NCBI GenBank assembly: GCA_019359215.1
Contig: JAHHHS010000006.1
Span: 1-64,000 of the forward strand
Source: Nostoc indistinguendum CM1-VF10
GTDB lineage: Bacteria > Cyanobacteriota > Cyanobacteriia > Cyanobacteriales > Nostocaceae
Length of the DNA stretch: 64,000 bases
Direction of reading: 5' to 3'
The translations under genes were made by a program, and so were the position numbers. Below are positions 46,413 to 55,140 of this stretch, piece after piece; the stretch's first letter is position 1, and the number at the start of each line of letters is the position of its first letter. Under the pieces are notes generated by a model, which did not search any database, had not been told where the DNA came from, and saw nothing but the letters and a program-made list of their open reading frames with translations.

Positions 46413-46520
46413 ATGGAAAGCGTTGCGTACATCTTGATTTTTACTCTGTGTATAGGTACTCTCTTCTTTGCGATCGCATTTCGCGAACCCCCCCGCTTTG
46501 AAAAACCAAAAGATAAGTAG
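46413..46520 (+). CDS. psbT: Photosystem II reaction centre protein T
   Basis: A 35-residue single-helix PSII subunit, too short for most ORF filters. It starts MESVAYILIFTLCIGTLFFA, followed by IAFREPPRFEKPKDK. The hydrophobic helix and C-terminal basic tail are typical of PsbT, which lies at the PSII dimer interface and stabilises the acceptor side. It is downstream of psbB and probably cotranscribed. Confidence 0.95.
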   Translation: MESVAYILIFTLCIGTLFFAIAFREPPRFEKPKDK

Positions 46521-46560
46521 ATCCTAATTTACCAGACCTTCAAGCAGATTGAATCTTAGT

Positions 46561-46592
46561 ATCCGTTGCTACGATGCGTCGTAGCAACGGAT
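46561..46592. terminator. Hairpin after psbB-psbT
   Basis: Perfect 14-bp arms ATCCGTTGCTACGA and TCGTAGCAACGGAT with a TGCG loop, 40 bp after the psbT stop. Only a weak T-rich tail follows; a stable 3' end structure is likely. Confidence 0.7.
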
Positions 46593-46817
46593 ATTATTGT
46601 GTATGTCCTTTGTTGGTTTTCACTACTAAGTAAATAACCAATCATTTTTATATTGTGATATAATTTCCAATCTTGGGAGTAGATATGTGTTAATACTAGC
46701 TTTTCTGCGCTAGGATGAAAAAGGATGTTAAGTGTTAAGCTGCCACAAAACTGTTTACATTACACATCACGCTTGTCGCACAACCTTTACGGAGACTAGA
46801 ACCAGGAACAAATCAGC

Positions 46818-47966
46818 ATGGTCAATCAGAATTTAACCGCTACAGAAATTGGATTCACTCACGAAGATTTCGCTGCTCTACTTGACAAATACGATTATCA
46901 TTTTAGCCCTGGTGATGTTGTCCCAGGAACAGTTTTCAGTATAGAGCCGCGCGGCGCTCTGATTGACATTGGTGCTAAAACCGCAGCATATATTCCTATA
47001 CAAGAAATGTCTATTAACCGGGTAGATAGCCCGGAAGAAGTTTTACAGTCAAACGAAACGCGGGAATTTTTCATCCTTACCGATGAAAACGAAGATGGTC
47101 AATTAACCCTTTCCATTCGCCGTATTGAATATATGCGGGCTTGGGAACGCGTGCGACAGCTGCAAGCAGAAGATGCTACTGTTCGTTCTGGCGTATTTGC
47201 AACCAATCGCGGCGGAGCATTGGTAAGGATTGAGGGATTACGTGGCTTTATCCCCGGTTCCCATATCAGTACCCGCAAACCTAAAGAAGAATTGGTAGGC
47301 GAAGATTTACCATTAAAATTCCTAGAGGTGGACGAAGAACGTAACCGCTTAGTTCTATCTCACCGACGGGCGCTCGTTGAACGTAAGATGAACCGCCTAG
47401 AAGTTGGCGAAGTAGTAATTGGTACAGTTCGTGGCATCAAACCTTACGGTGCTTTCATCGACATTGGCGGCGTGAGTGGTCTACTACATATTTCTGAGAT
47501 TTCTCACGAACATATTGATACGCCTCATAGCGTCTTCAATGTTAATGATGAAGTAAAAGTTATGATCATTGACTTGGATGCAGAAAGAGGTCGGATTTCT
47601 CTATCTACCAAGCAGCTAGAACCAGAACCCGGCGATATGATTAAAAACCGGGATTTGGTGTACGATAAGGCAGAAGAAATGGCTGCTAAATATCGTGAAC
47701 AAATGTTAGCCAAGCAACAAGGTGCAACTGCTGCACCCACGGAAGTTTCAGTAGAAGAAGATATTCCACCAGCAGCAGAACTTGAAGAAGATATTCCACC
47801 AGCAGCAGAACTTGAAGAAGATATTCCACCAGCAGCAGAACTTGAAGAAGATATTCCACCAGCAGCAGAACTTGAAGAAGATATTCCAGTAGTTGCGGAA
47901 ACTGAAGAAGAGATTCCAGCAGCTACGGAAACTGAAGAACAAATTCCAGCAGCTATTGAAGAATAA
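46818..47966 (+). CDS. rpsA: 30S ribosomal protein S1 with acidic repeat tail
   Basis: S1 binds mRNA leaders and helps initiate translation. Three S1 RNA-binding domains lie in residues about 30-270 (GDVVPGTVFSIEPRGALIDI; RSGVFATNRGGALVRIEGLR; GTVRGIKPYGAFIDIGGVSG). The C-terminus from about residue 313 is seven decamers, the first four identical (EEDIPPAAEL) and three variants. The acidic tail makes this S1 382 residues, longer than many cyanobacterial forms. It lies downstream of psbB-psbT. Confidence 0.93.
   Translation: MVNQNLTATEIGFTHEDFAALLDKYDYHFSPGDVVPGTVFSIEPRGALIDIGAKTAAYIPIQEMSINRVDSPEEVLQSNETREFFILTDENEDGQLTLSIRRIEYMRAWERVRQLQAEDATVRSGVFATNRGGALVRIEGLRGFIPGSHISTRKPKEELVGEDLPLKFLEVDEERNRLVLSHRRALVERKMNRLEVGEVVIGTVRGIKPYGAFIDIGGVSGLLHISEISHEHIDTPHSVFNVNDEVKVMIIDLDAERGRISLSTKQLEPEPGDMIKNRDLVYDKAEEMAAKYREQMLAKQQGATAAPTEVSVEEDIPPAAELEEDIPPAAELEEDIPPAAELEEDIPPAAELEEDIPVVAETEEEIPAATETEEQIPAAIEE
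47754..47963 (+). repeat. 30-bp tandem coding repeat in rpsA
   Basis: Seven in-frame 30-bp units. The first four (47754-47873) encode identical EEDIPPAAEL decamers with almost identical DNA; the last three have diverged. Confidence 0.9.
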
Positions 47967-48016
47967 TACATTTATAGTTTTACTTATTTTTAAGTAAGAG
48001 TATTAAATCATTGGAT

Positions 48017-48041
48017 AAAGAGGGTTTTCCCCTCTTTTTTT
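48017..48041 (+). terminator. Intrinsic terminator of rpsA
   Basis: Stem AAAGAGGG paired with CCCTCTTT around a short T-rich loop, followed directly by a T run. It lies about 50 bp past the rpsA stop. Confidence 0.8.
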
Positions 48042-48125
48042 ATGTGGAGAATTGGGAATGGTTAGGAGTTAAGCATAAGAACTCATAACTATTCAATTTT
48101 AACTAAACAAATGGAATGAAATATT

Positions 48126-48860
48126 GTGGCAACTATTAAATGTAGAAACATCACCTTTGATAATATCCAGGCAATTTTGTTTGACAAAAACGGTACTCTA
48201 GAAGATTCAGAAACGTATTTGCGATCGCTTGCACAAAAAGTAGCAAGATTGATAGATGCTCAAGTTCCCGGCATTGGGGAACCGCTATTAATGGCATTTG
48301 GCATCAATGGGAATATTCTAGATCCGGCGGGTCTGATATCGGTAGCGAGTCGCCGTGAAACAGAAGTTGCAGCTGCGGCATATATTGCCGAAACGGGAAG
48401 AGGATGGTTTGAGTCCTTAAAAATAGCCCGTCAAGCTTTGGATGAAGCGGAAAAATACATTGAACAAACTCCTTCGCCCCTGTTTGTGGGTAGCTTAGAC
48501 TTGTTGAAATACCTACAGGAAGGAGGCTTGAAACTTGGTATCCTCTCGGCTGCAACAACTGAAGAAGTACATAACTTTGTAGAGAATCACCAATTGAGTG
48601 ATTATATCCAGTTGGAAATGGGAGTAGATGAAGGGCCAAGTAAACCAGATCCAGTACTATTTTTGCAAGCTTGCCAAGCTTTGGGAGTCCAACCAAGCGC
48701 TACATTGATGGTGGGCGATTCCGTTGGTGATATGCAAATGGCGCGTAATGCTAAAGCCGCAGGTTGTATTGGTATCACTTGGGTGGATAAGTCGGATAAT
48801 GTCCGAGGTGCGGATGTGGTGATTAATTTACTTGATGAGATCCAGATTTTAAAAGATTAG
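48126..48860 (+). CDS. HAD-superfamily hydrolase, phosphoglycolate phosphatase-like
   Basis: A 244-residue haloacid-dehalogenase-type phosphatase. Motif I is LFDKNGTLEDS (nucleophile Asp; the usual second Asp is replaced by Asn, DKNGT). Motif II is Ser in ILSAATTEE, motif III Lys in PSKPDP and motif IV VGDSVGDMQMA. The helical cap lies between motifs I and II. The DxN variant of motif I may alter catalysis. It starts with GTG; a clear ATG alternative is absent. Substrate unknown. Confidence 0.85.
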   Translation: MATIKCRNITFDNIQAILFDKNGTLEDSETYLRSLAQKVARLIDAQVPGIGEPLLMAFGINGNILDPAGLISVASRRETEVAAAAYIAETGRGWFESLKIARQALDEAEKYIEQTPSPLFVGSLDLLKYLQEGGLKLGILSAATTEEVHNFVENHQLSDYIQLEMGVDEGPSKPDPVLFLQACQALGVQPSATLMVGDSVGDMQMARNAKAAGCIGITWVDKSDNVRGADVVINLLDEIQILKD

Positions 48861-49739
48861 TTTACCTTTAGCGACGCCAAATAAGCTGTTGATAGGATCT
48901 TAGGTAAAAGTGATGTATGACGACAAGCACTGATGCTCGTAAGGGCTGTGTTCCCGACTTAGCAGCATCTGACTCGCTATTAGGTTCGCGATCATCTGAC
49001 GCTACTTGACAGCAGTTACTACAACACCTACAACCTAGGAAACCCTTGCCAAGAGCGCAGTTTCACCGCTACGTACCTACGTACTTTCCCGCAACAATTT
49101 GTCAAATTTTACATGATCTATGTCTTTAGATAGATATAATCTCTTTCTCAGATGGCTTACTATTTCATCGAGAGTGCTTGTTAGGGCAATTCTCAATAGA
49201 AAAATTCAGAAATCAGAATTCAGGAGTCAAAATCAATTAGTGGGGAATTAAGACCCGCAGGTTCCTATTTAACTATTAAACTTTCTCCTTTGGAGACACT
49301 ACGTTAACGATTTAGTTTTGGTCTTAAACTCATTTATTGAGGCACTGTGGACTCGTTCTAAGTGTTGGCGTTCGCATAGCGTGTCGTAAGGCAAGCCTCT
49401 CTTAGACAAGGTTTTTGGCTGTGCTATGCACCAATACTTCGACAGGCTCAGTAACCATCATAGAGAATTCAATTCTAAATTTTGAATTTTAACTCCTGAA
49501 TTCTTGTCTGATAAGTGAAATACGTTGATAAATAATTTCAGAGTCAGAAATCGATTGTTTGATTGTATTTCTGCCTGTTTTAAGCAGAGCGTATTGCACA
49601 CAATTAATAATTTCTATAAGTCCCTAAACCCCACAGAAGCTGCTGGGTAGAATTTCTTTGTGTAGAAGTATCTTAGGAATTTTAAGTTGCAGCTAAATGT
49701 GCACAGAGGAAATTACACGTTTTTGCGGAGTCAAAAAAT
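48861..49739. other. Intergenic region before the DUF4360 array
   Basis: About 880 bp without a convincing gene. 48905-49085 is unusually G+C-rich for an intergenic stretch and could hold a structured RNA, but it matched no family I know. 49183-49260 and 49548-49640 are the first copies of flanking segments repeated between the DUF4360 paralogues. Confidence 0.5.
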
Positions 49740-50375
49740 ATGAAGATTTTAACTGGTTTTATTTCCAGCTTGACGCTACTGAGTTTAAATGTTATCGGTT
49801 TATCTCAGGTACAGGCTCAAACACAAGAAGGATTTACGTTTCAAAAAGTTCCAGTAACTCTTTTCGGAAATGGTTGCCCAAAAGGAACAGCAGAGGGAAT
49901 TTTGAATGGAGATACTCTCTCAGTAACATTTTCTGAGTTTGAAGCTAAAGCTGCACCTCCTAAGGTTGTATCAGCAGCCTGCAATCTGCGGATCGGTCTT
50001 AATGTACCTTCTGGATTGAACGTTCAGCCGGTTAACGTCAACTATCTTGGCTTTGCGGATGTGCCTAAAGGAGGCAGTGCTAACCTAAACGTTAGAATAC
50101 TATTTCAAGGTCAAATAGTTCCAACTAACAATAATCCAAACGCAACGTTTAACGCTGGCTTCTCAGATGTCTGGGATAAAAATGTAGGTATTACATTAGG
50201 TACAATAAATGCATGTAAAAAGCCAGTGAGTTCAATTTTTGGTATCAATACAAATTTGACGGCAAGAGCTACAACTGTAGCTCAAAATCAAGAAACCCAA
50301 ATCCGAATTGATACAATTGACACAACAATCGGGCCTGTATTATTTCAAATCAAGTTTGCTTTTAATCCTTGCTAG
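49740..50375 (+). CDS. DUF4360-like secreted protein, paralogue 1
   Basis: A 211-residue protein. A Sec signal peptide (MKILTGFISSLTLLSLNVIG) ends near VQAQ. The mature domain has GNGCPKGTA, LSVTFSEFEAKA, ACNLRIGLNVPSG and VNYLGFADVPKGG, matching the DUF4360 pattern of secreted proteins with conserved Cys pairs (including NACKKP and a terminal Cys). Function of the family is unknown. First of five tandem paralogues; a CGGAGT motif before the ATG is shared. Confidence 0.8.
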   Translation: MKILTGFISSLTLLSLNVIGLSQVQAQTQEGFTFQKVPVTLFGNGCPKGTAEGILNGDTLSVTFSEFEAKAAPPKVVSAACNLRIGLNVPSGLNVQPVNVNYLGFADVPKGGSANLNVRILFQGQIVPTNNNPNATFNAGFSDVWDKNVGITLGTINACKKPVSSIFGINTNLTARATTVAQNQETQIRIDTIDTTIGPVLFQIKFAFNPC

Positions 50376-50897
50376 GTTTTAAATGCATAATCTGCATTTA
50401 ATTTTTCACAAAAGCTGATGCCTCTAACGAGGATGTTTTAAAACTCTCAGAATAGTTTTACCATTCTGACTCAGGTCAAGTGCGACAAAAAATACGATTT
50501 CAGCCATATACTGAGATGCTTCACCGTGCTTTATCATGAGAGCAAAATACCGTTTTAAAACATCCTCTAAAGTTGCTTTACCAAACTTATCCAAAGATTT
50601 CTTACAATCGCTCTGAAGAAATCTTTGGTTCTCTGTTTGGGAAAATAGTATTGGCAATTCTTAAATGAATGAAATACGCTGATCTAAAGCATTTCAAAGC
50701 CAGAAATTGATTGTTTTATCCTATTTTTATTTGCTTTAGCCAGAGCGTATTACAGAGAATTAAGAACTGCTATAAGTCCCCAAACACCAAAGAGGCTGGT
50801 GGTTAAAATTCTTTTGTGTAGAAGGAAGAGTCTTAGGGAATTTTAAGTTGCAGCTAATTTGTACAGGAAGTTAAATGTTTTCGCGGAGTCTAAAAGT
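50376..50897. other. Intergenic region between paralogues 1 and 2
   Basis: Contains a MITE-like insertion (50429-50567) that is absent from the equivalent gaps after paralogues 2 and 4, then the leader segment shared by the array. A minus-strand frame at 50424-50657 spans the insertion and is not supported as a gene. Confidence 0.6.
50429..50567. mobile_element. MITE-like element with perfect 16-bp inverted ends
   Basis: Ends GAGGATGTTTTAAAAC and GTTTTAAAACATCCTC, 139 bp overall, no coding capacity. Flanking sequence aligns without it to the gaps after paralogues 2 and 4 (AAAAGCT ... GTTGCTTTACC), so it is an insertion. The ends resemble the element at 22294-22526. Confidence 0.7.
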
Positions 50898-51536
50898 ATG
50901 AAAATTTTAACTAGCATTATTTCTAGCTTGACTTTACTGAGTTTGAATGTTGTGGGTTTATCTCAGGTACAGGCTCAAACACAAGAAGGGTTTTCGTTTC
51001 AAACTGTTCCAGTAAGTTTTTCGGGAACTGGTTGCCCATCGTCAAACACAATACAGGGAGTTTTAAATGGAGATACCCTCTCAATAACATTTTCTGAATT
51101 TGAAGCTAAAGCTCTACGTCCCAGGGTTATATCAAAATCCTGCAATCTGCGGATCGGTCTGAATGTACCTTCTGGATTTAACGTTCAACCAGTTAGCGTC
51201 AACTATTCTGGCTTTGCAGATGTGCCTACAGCAGGCAGTGCTGATCTGAATGTGAAAATATTCTTTCAAGGTAGAGAAGTTCCAACTGACAATAATCCAA
51301 ACCAAACGTTTAAGTCTGGCTTCTCAGATGTCTGGAACAAAAATGTAGGTATTACATTAAATCCAATAAATGCATGTAAGAACCCAGTGAGTTCAGTTTT
51401 TGGTATCAATTCAACTGTGACGGCAAGAGCTACAAATATACCTACAGGTCAAGAAACCCAACTCCGGATTGATACAATTGACACAACAATAGGCCCTGTA
51501 TTGTTCCAAGTCAAGTTTGATTTTAATCCTTGTTAG
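50898..51536 (+). CDS. DUF4360-like secreted protein, paralogue 2
   Basis: A 212-residue paralogue with the same signal peptide (MKILTSIISSLTLLSLNVVG) and the same Cys-bearing motifs: SGTGCPSS, SCNLRIGLNVPSG, NACKNP and terminal NPC. The ATG at 50898 was chosen by homology with paralogue 1; the frame extends to a TTG 13 codons upstream. It is very similar to paralogue 1, indicating recent duplication. Confidence 0.8.
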   Translation: MKILTSIISSLTLLSLNVVGLSQVQAQTQEGFSFQTVPVSFSGTGCPSSNTIQGVLNGDTLSITFSEFEAKALRPRVISKSCNLRIGLNVPSGFNVQPVSVNYSGFADVPTAGSADLNVKIFFQGREVPTDNNPNQTFKSGFSDVWNKNVGITLNPINACKNPVSSVFGINSTVTARATNIPTGQETQLRIDTIDTTIGPVLFQVKFDFNPC

Positions 51537-52266
51537 GTTTTAAATGCATAGTTAATTTTGCATTTAATTTTTTCCAAAAGCTTAACTCTGAAAAGTTGCT
51601 TTACCAACTTATCAAAAGATTCCTTCCAATTGCTTTGAATAAATCTTGAACTCTATCTCTTGATAAATAATTAGGTCAAGTCAAACTAGCTGATAAATCT
51701 ATCAAAATCACAATTTGCCAAACATAGGTCTTTGGATAGATAAAATATATTTATCTGTAATTTTGAATTTTTTCAAGGATTATTATGGCGGCAATTGTGA
51801 ACTGGAGAATAATTCAGAAGTAAGAATTCAGGATTCAGAATCAATTTAGTGGGGCCAGACCTACCATTTTATTCTTGAACAGTAAATCGAACGCGAGTGC
51901 GCCTCCAAAAGAGAATACTTCGTGAGGGTATTAAACCCATTTATTCATTCTGCTGGTAAACTACCAACTGCTGCACTATCCGCCAGTTATACAGAATTGA
52001 ATTCTGAATTCTAAGTCCTGAATCCTGAATTATTTTCTGAGAAGTGAAATATGCTGAGAAATAATTTCCGAGTCAGAAATTGATTGTTTTATCCTATTTA
52101 TATCTCTTTTAAGTAGAGCGTGTTGCAGACAATTAAGAACTGCTAGAGAATCCTCAAACCTGGAAAATGCTACTGGGGTAAAATTTGTTTTTGTAAAAGT
52201 ATGTTATGAGTTTGGCATTGCAGCTAATACGCATAGGAGATTACATAATTTTCGTGGAGTTATTAT
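51537..52266. other. Intergenic region between paralogues 2 and 3
   Basis: Repeats segments of the other gaps: an ATTCAGAAGTAAGAATTCAG tract near 51815 also occurs near 52930, with a related version near 49205. A leader segment near 52078 is shared with 49548, 50704 and 53196. No gene. Confidence 0.65.
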
Positions 52267-52766
52267 ATGAAAGTTTTAACTGGTTTGATTTTTTGAATGG
52301 AGATACTGCTTCAGTAACATTTTCTCAGTTTGAAGCTTTAGCTTCACCTCCTAAAGTTGTATCAGCATCCTGTAATCTGCGGTTCGGTATTGATATACCT
52401 TCTGGCTCTAACGTTCAGCCGATTAGCGTCAGGTATCTTGGCTTTGCAGATGTGCCTACCGGAGGCAGTGCTGATTTGAGGGTTGAAATATCATTTCAAG
52501 GTGCAAATGTTGCAACTATCAATAATCCAAACCAAACGTTTCCGGCTGGTTTTTCAGATACTTGGAACAAAAATATAGATATTGTAGCAAACACAATAAA
52601 TGCATGTAGTAGACCAGTCAGTTCGGTTTTTGGTATCAATTCAACTCTGACTGCAAGAGCTAGAGGTATACCTGCAAATCAAGAAACCCAAATCCGAATT
52701 AATACAATCGACACAACAATCAAAGATGTATTGTTCCAAATAAAGTTTGCTTTTAAGCGTTGTTAA
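52267..52766 (+). pseudogene. DUF4360-like paralogue 3, internal deletion
   Basis: The gene starts like its siblings (ATGAAAGTTTTAACTGG, MKVLTGLI), then jumps to the sequence encoding NGDTASVTFSQFEALASP with a frame change and an immediate TGA. About 150 bp coding for the signal peptide and the first Cys motif are missing. The join lies in a short T-run shared by both edges, suggesting microhomology deletion. The remaining frame is intact to 52766. A longer ORF from 52206 reads through the leader and is not a real start. Confidence 0.8.
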
Positions 52767-53379
52767 ATTTTTTAAATGTATAGGTCAAGCCAAAGTAGCT
52801 GATAAATCTAACGAAATCACAATTTGCAAAAAATATGTCTTTGGATAGGTAAAATATATTCTTCTTTGATAGTTTGATGGTATAATATTTGTAAAACTTC
52901 TTGTGAGGGCAATTCTTAATTAAAGAAGAATTCAGAAGTAAGAATTCAGGAGTCAGAATCAATTAGTGGGGGTTCAATATCGCCATTTTATTCTTTAACG
53001 CTAAATGAACGCGAGTGCGTCTCCAAAGAAGAATTTAGTTAGGGTCTTAAACTTACTTATTCATTCGCTGGTAGACTCGCTACCTCTGCGTTATCTGATT
53101 TTTTAGTACAGAATTCAATTCTGAATTCTAAGTCCTGACTCCTGAATTATTTTCTGATAAGTTAAATACGCTGGTAAACAATTTCCGAGTCAGAAGTTGA
53201 TTGTTTTATCATATTTCTGTCTTTTTTAACCAGAGCGTATTCCATACATTTAATGATTGGTAGAAATGCCCAAAACTCAAAGAGTTTGCCAGGTAAAGTT
53301 TTTATGTCTAGAAGTATATTAGGAGATTGGGATTTTATGTAATATTCATAGGGGATTACAGATTTTCGCGGAGTTATAG
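52767..53379. other. Intergenic region between paralogues 3 and 4
   Basis: Another copy of the array's spacer: the GAATTCAGAAGTAAGAATTC tract near 52924 and the leader near 53196. No gene. Confidence 0.65.
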
Positions 53380-54012
53380 ATGAAAGTTTTAACTGGTATG
53401 ATTTCCAGTTTGACGCTACTGAGTTTAAATCTTGTGGGTTTATCTCAGGTACAGGCTCAAACACCAGGATTTGAGCTTCAAGAAGTTCCAGTAACTCTTT
53501 TCGGAAATGGCTGCCCAAACGGAACAGCAAAGGGAATTTTGGATGCAGATACTCTTTCGATAACAATTTCTGAGTTTGAAGCTAAAGCTTCACCCCCTAA
53601 GGTTGTATCAGCATCCTGTAATCTGCGGATCGGTCTGAATGTACCTTCTGGATTTAACGTTCAGCCGATTCAACTCAAGTATCTTGGCTTTGCAGATGTG
53701 CCTACAGGAGGCAGTGCTGACCTGAACGTGAAAATACTCTTTCAAGGTCAAATAGTTCCAACTATTGATGATCCAAATGCAGCGTTTGTGCCTGGGTTCT
53801 CAGCTACTTGGAGTAAAGATGTAAATATTGTATTAGGCACAATAAATGTATGTGAAAATCCAGTAAGTTCGATTTTTGGTATCAATACAAATCTGACGGC
53901 AAGAGCTAGAGATATACCTACAAATCAAGAAACCAAAATTCGAATTGATAAAATAGATACAGCAATCGGCCCTGTATTGTTCCAAATAAAGTTCGCTTTT
54001 AATCCTTGTTAG
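53380..54012 (+). CDS. DUF4360-like secreted protein, paralogue 4
   Basis: A 210-residue paralogue with signal peptide MKVLTGMISSLTLLSLNLVG, VQAQ cleavage region and motifs GNGCPNGTA, SCNLRIGLNVPSG, NVCENP and terminal NPC. CGGAGT precedes the ATG. Closest to paralogue 1 in the N-terminal half. Confidence 0.8.
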   Translation: MKVLTGMISSLTLLSLNLVGLSQVQAQTPGFELQEVPVTLFGNGCPNGTAKGILDADTLSITISEFEAKASPPKVVSASCNLRIGLNVPSGFNVQPIQLKYLGFADVPTGGSADLNVKILFQGQIVPTIDDPNAAFVPGFSATWSKDVNIVLGTINVCENPVSSIFGINTNLTARARDIPTNQETKIRIDKIDTAIGPVLFQIKFAFNPC

Positions 54013-54195
54013 GTTTTTTAAATGCATGGTCAGTTTTGCATTGAATTTACCCCATAAGCTGAACTATCAAAAGCTGCTTTACCAAGTTATCAAAATATTT
54101 CTTTCAATCGCTCTGAAGAAATTTTTGACTCTGTGTCTTGAGACATAGTTATTGACAACAAACCTGAGAAGCTCTCCTTATTTGAGATGAAAGAT

Positions 54196-54804
54196 ATGAA
54201 AGTTTTAACTGCTCTTATTTCCAGTTTGACGCTACTGAGTTTAAATGTTGTGGGTTTATCTGAAGTACAGGCTCAAACACCAGCATTTCAGTTTGAAAGT
54301 GTTCCAGTAACTGTTTTCGGAAATGGATGCCCAGAGGGAAATGCCCAAATAAGTTTGGTAGGAAATACTCTGTCTGTAAGTTTCCCTCGATTTAAGGCTG
54401 TAGCTGTATCTCCTAGGGTTGTATCACAATCTTGTAATCTCAGAATTGGGCTTAATGTGCCTAGAGGCTATCGAGTTCAGCCCATTAACCTCAGGTATTC
54501 TGGTTCTACAAATGTGCCTCAGGGGGGCACTGCTGCCTTAAGAGTTAGACCAGTGTTTCAAGGGAGAGTAATTCCATCTAGTAGTGATCTAAACGCAAAC
54601 TTCTCGTCTGGATCTTCAGGTGGATGGCTAAAAGATGTAGCTATTACAGGAGATACAGTAAACGCGTGTGCTAACCCAGTGAATTCGGTTTTCGGCATCA
54701 ACACAACTTTGATAGCGCGTGCTACAAATGTGGCTGCGGGGCAGCGAACTCAAATTGGATTCAATGGGATTTATAGAATTAGGTTTAATTTGACTCCTTG
54801 TTAG
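54196..54804 (+). CDS. DUF4360-like secreted protein, paralogue 5 (divergent)
   Basis: A 202-residue paralogue with signal MKVLTALISSLTLLSLNVVG. The mature part has diverged: GNGCPEGNA and SCNLRIGLNVPRG are kept, but the middle is more basic (RVRPVFQGRVIPSS) and the C-terminal region is shortened before the terminal LTPC. The gap from paralogue 4 is short (about 180 bp), unlike the long spacers elsewhere, so it probably belongs to an older duplication. The ATG at 54196 matches siblings; another lies three codons upstream. Confidence 0.78.
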   Translation: MKVLTALISSLTLLSLNVVGLSEVQAQTPAFQFESVPVTVFGNGCPEGNAQISLVGNTLSVSFPRFKAVAVSPRVVSQSCNLRIGLNVPRGYRVQPINLRYSGSTNVPQGGTAALRVRPVFQGRVIPSSSDLNANFSSGSSGGWLKDVAITGDTVNACANPVNSVFGINTTLIARATNVAAGQRTQIGFNGIYRIRFNLTPC

Positions 54805-55140
54805 TAGTAGTCTGTCAAGCTAGTTTTGATGGTTTTCAGTAAGGACTTTGGTGCTTAGAAAATAATGACTAAAGTCCTTAGTACAAACTTGCGTACCTAT
54901 CAATTTAAACTTAACAGATTAGTAAGGGTAAGACCCGTTAAATTAATCATCACAATAAATGTGTGAAAAGCCAGCGCACCAGCTCAGTATCATACTGAGC
55001 TGGTACTTATGTATATCCTTGTGCAACTATCTGATTAGCATCTCCTATTACACAGGCTACTAGTGGGTTCGGCAAATATCCTGGCAATGTTTTTCTGCTG
55101 CAACCTAAAGCAGCAATCATAAATACTTCCACATTGACAA
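54805..55140. other. Convergent intergenic region
   Basis: Lies between paralogue 5 and cysA, which converge. A hairpin at 54978-55004 is the only structure seen. Confidence 0.6.
54978..55004. terminator. Hairpin between convergent genes
   Basis: Arms ACCAGCTCAGTAT and ATACTGAGCTGGT (13 bp) around a single C. No strong T run, but placement between convergent genes supports a terminator role. Confidence 0.55.

Noticed and set aside
47525..47971. Minus-strand frames rich in Ser/Ile opposite the rpsA tail
   Set aside because: Antisense shadows of the 30-bp acidic repeat in rpsA.
50424..50657. A 77-codon minus-strand frame between DUF4360 paralogues 1 and 2
   Set aside because: It spans the MITE insertion and flanking spacer, so it cannot be an ancestral gene; no ribosome binding site seen.
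52206..52266. Extended N-terminus of DUF4360 paralogue 3
   Set aside because: This reads the duplicated leader in a chance frame; siblings start at the MKxLT methionine and the true start is followed by a deletion.
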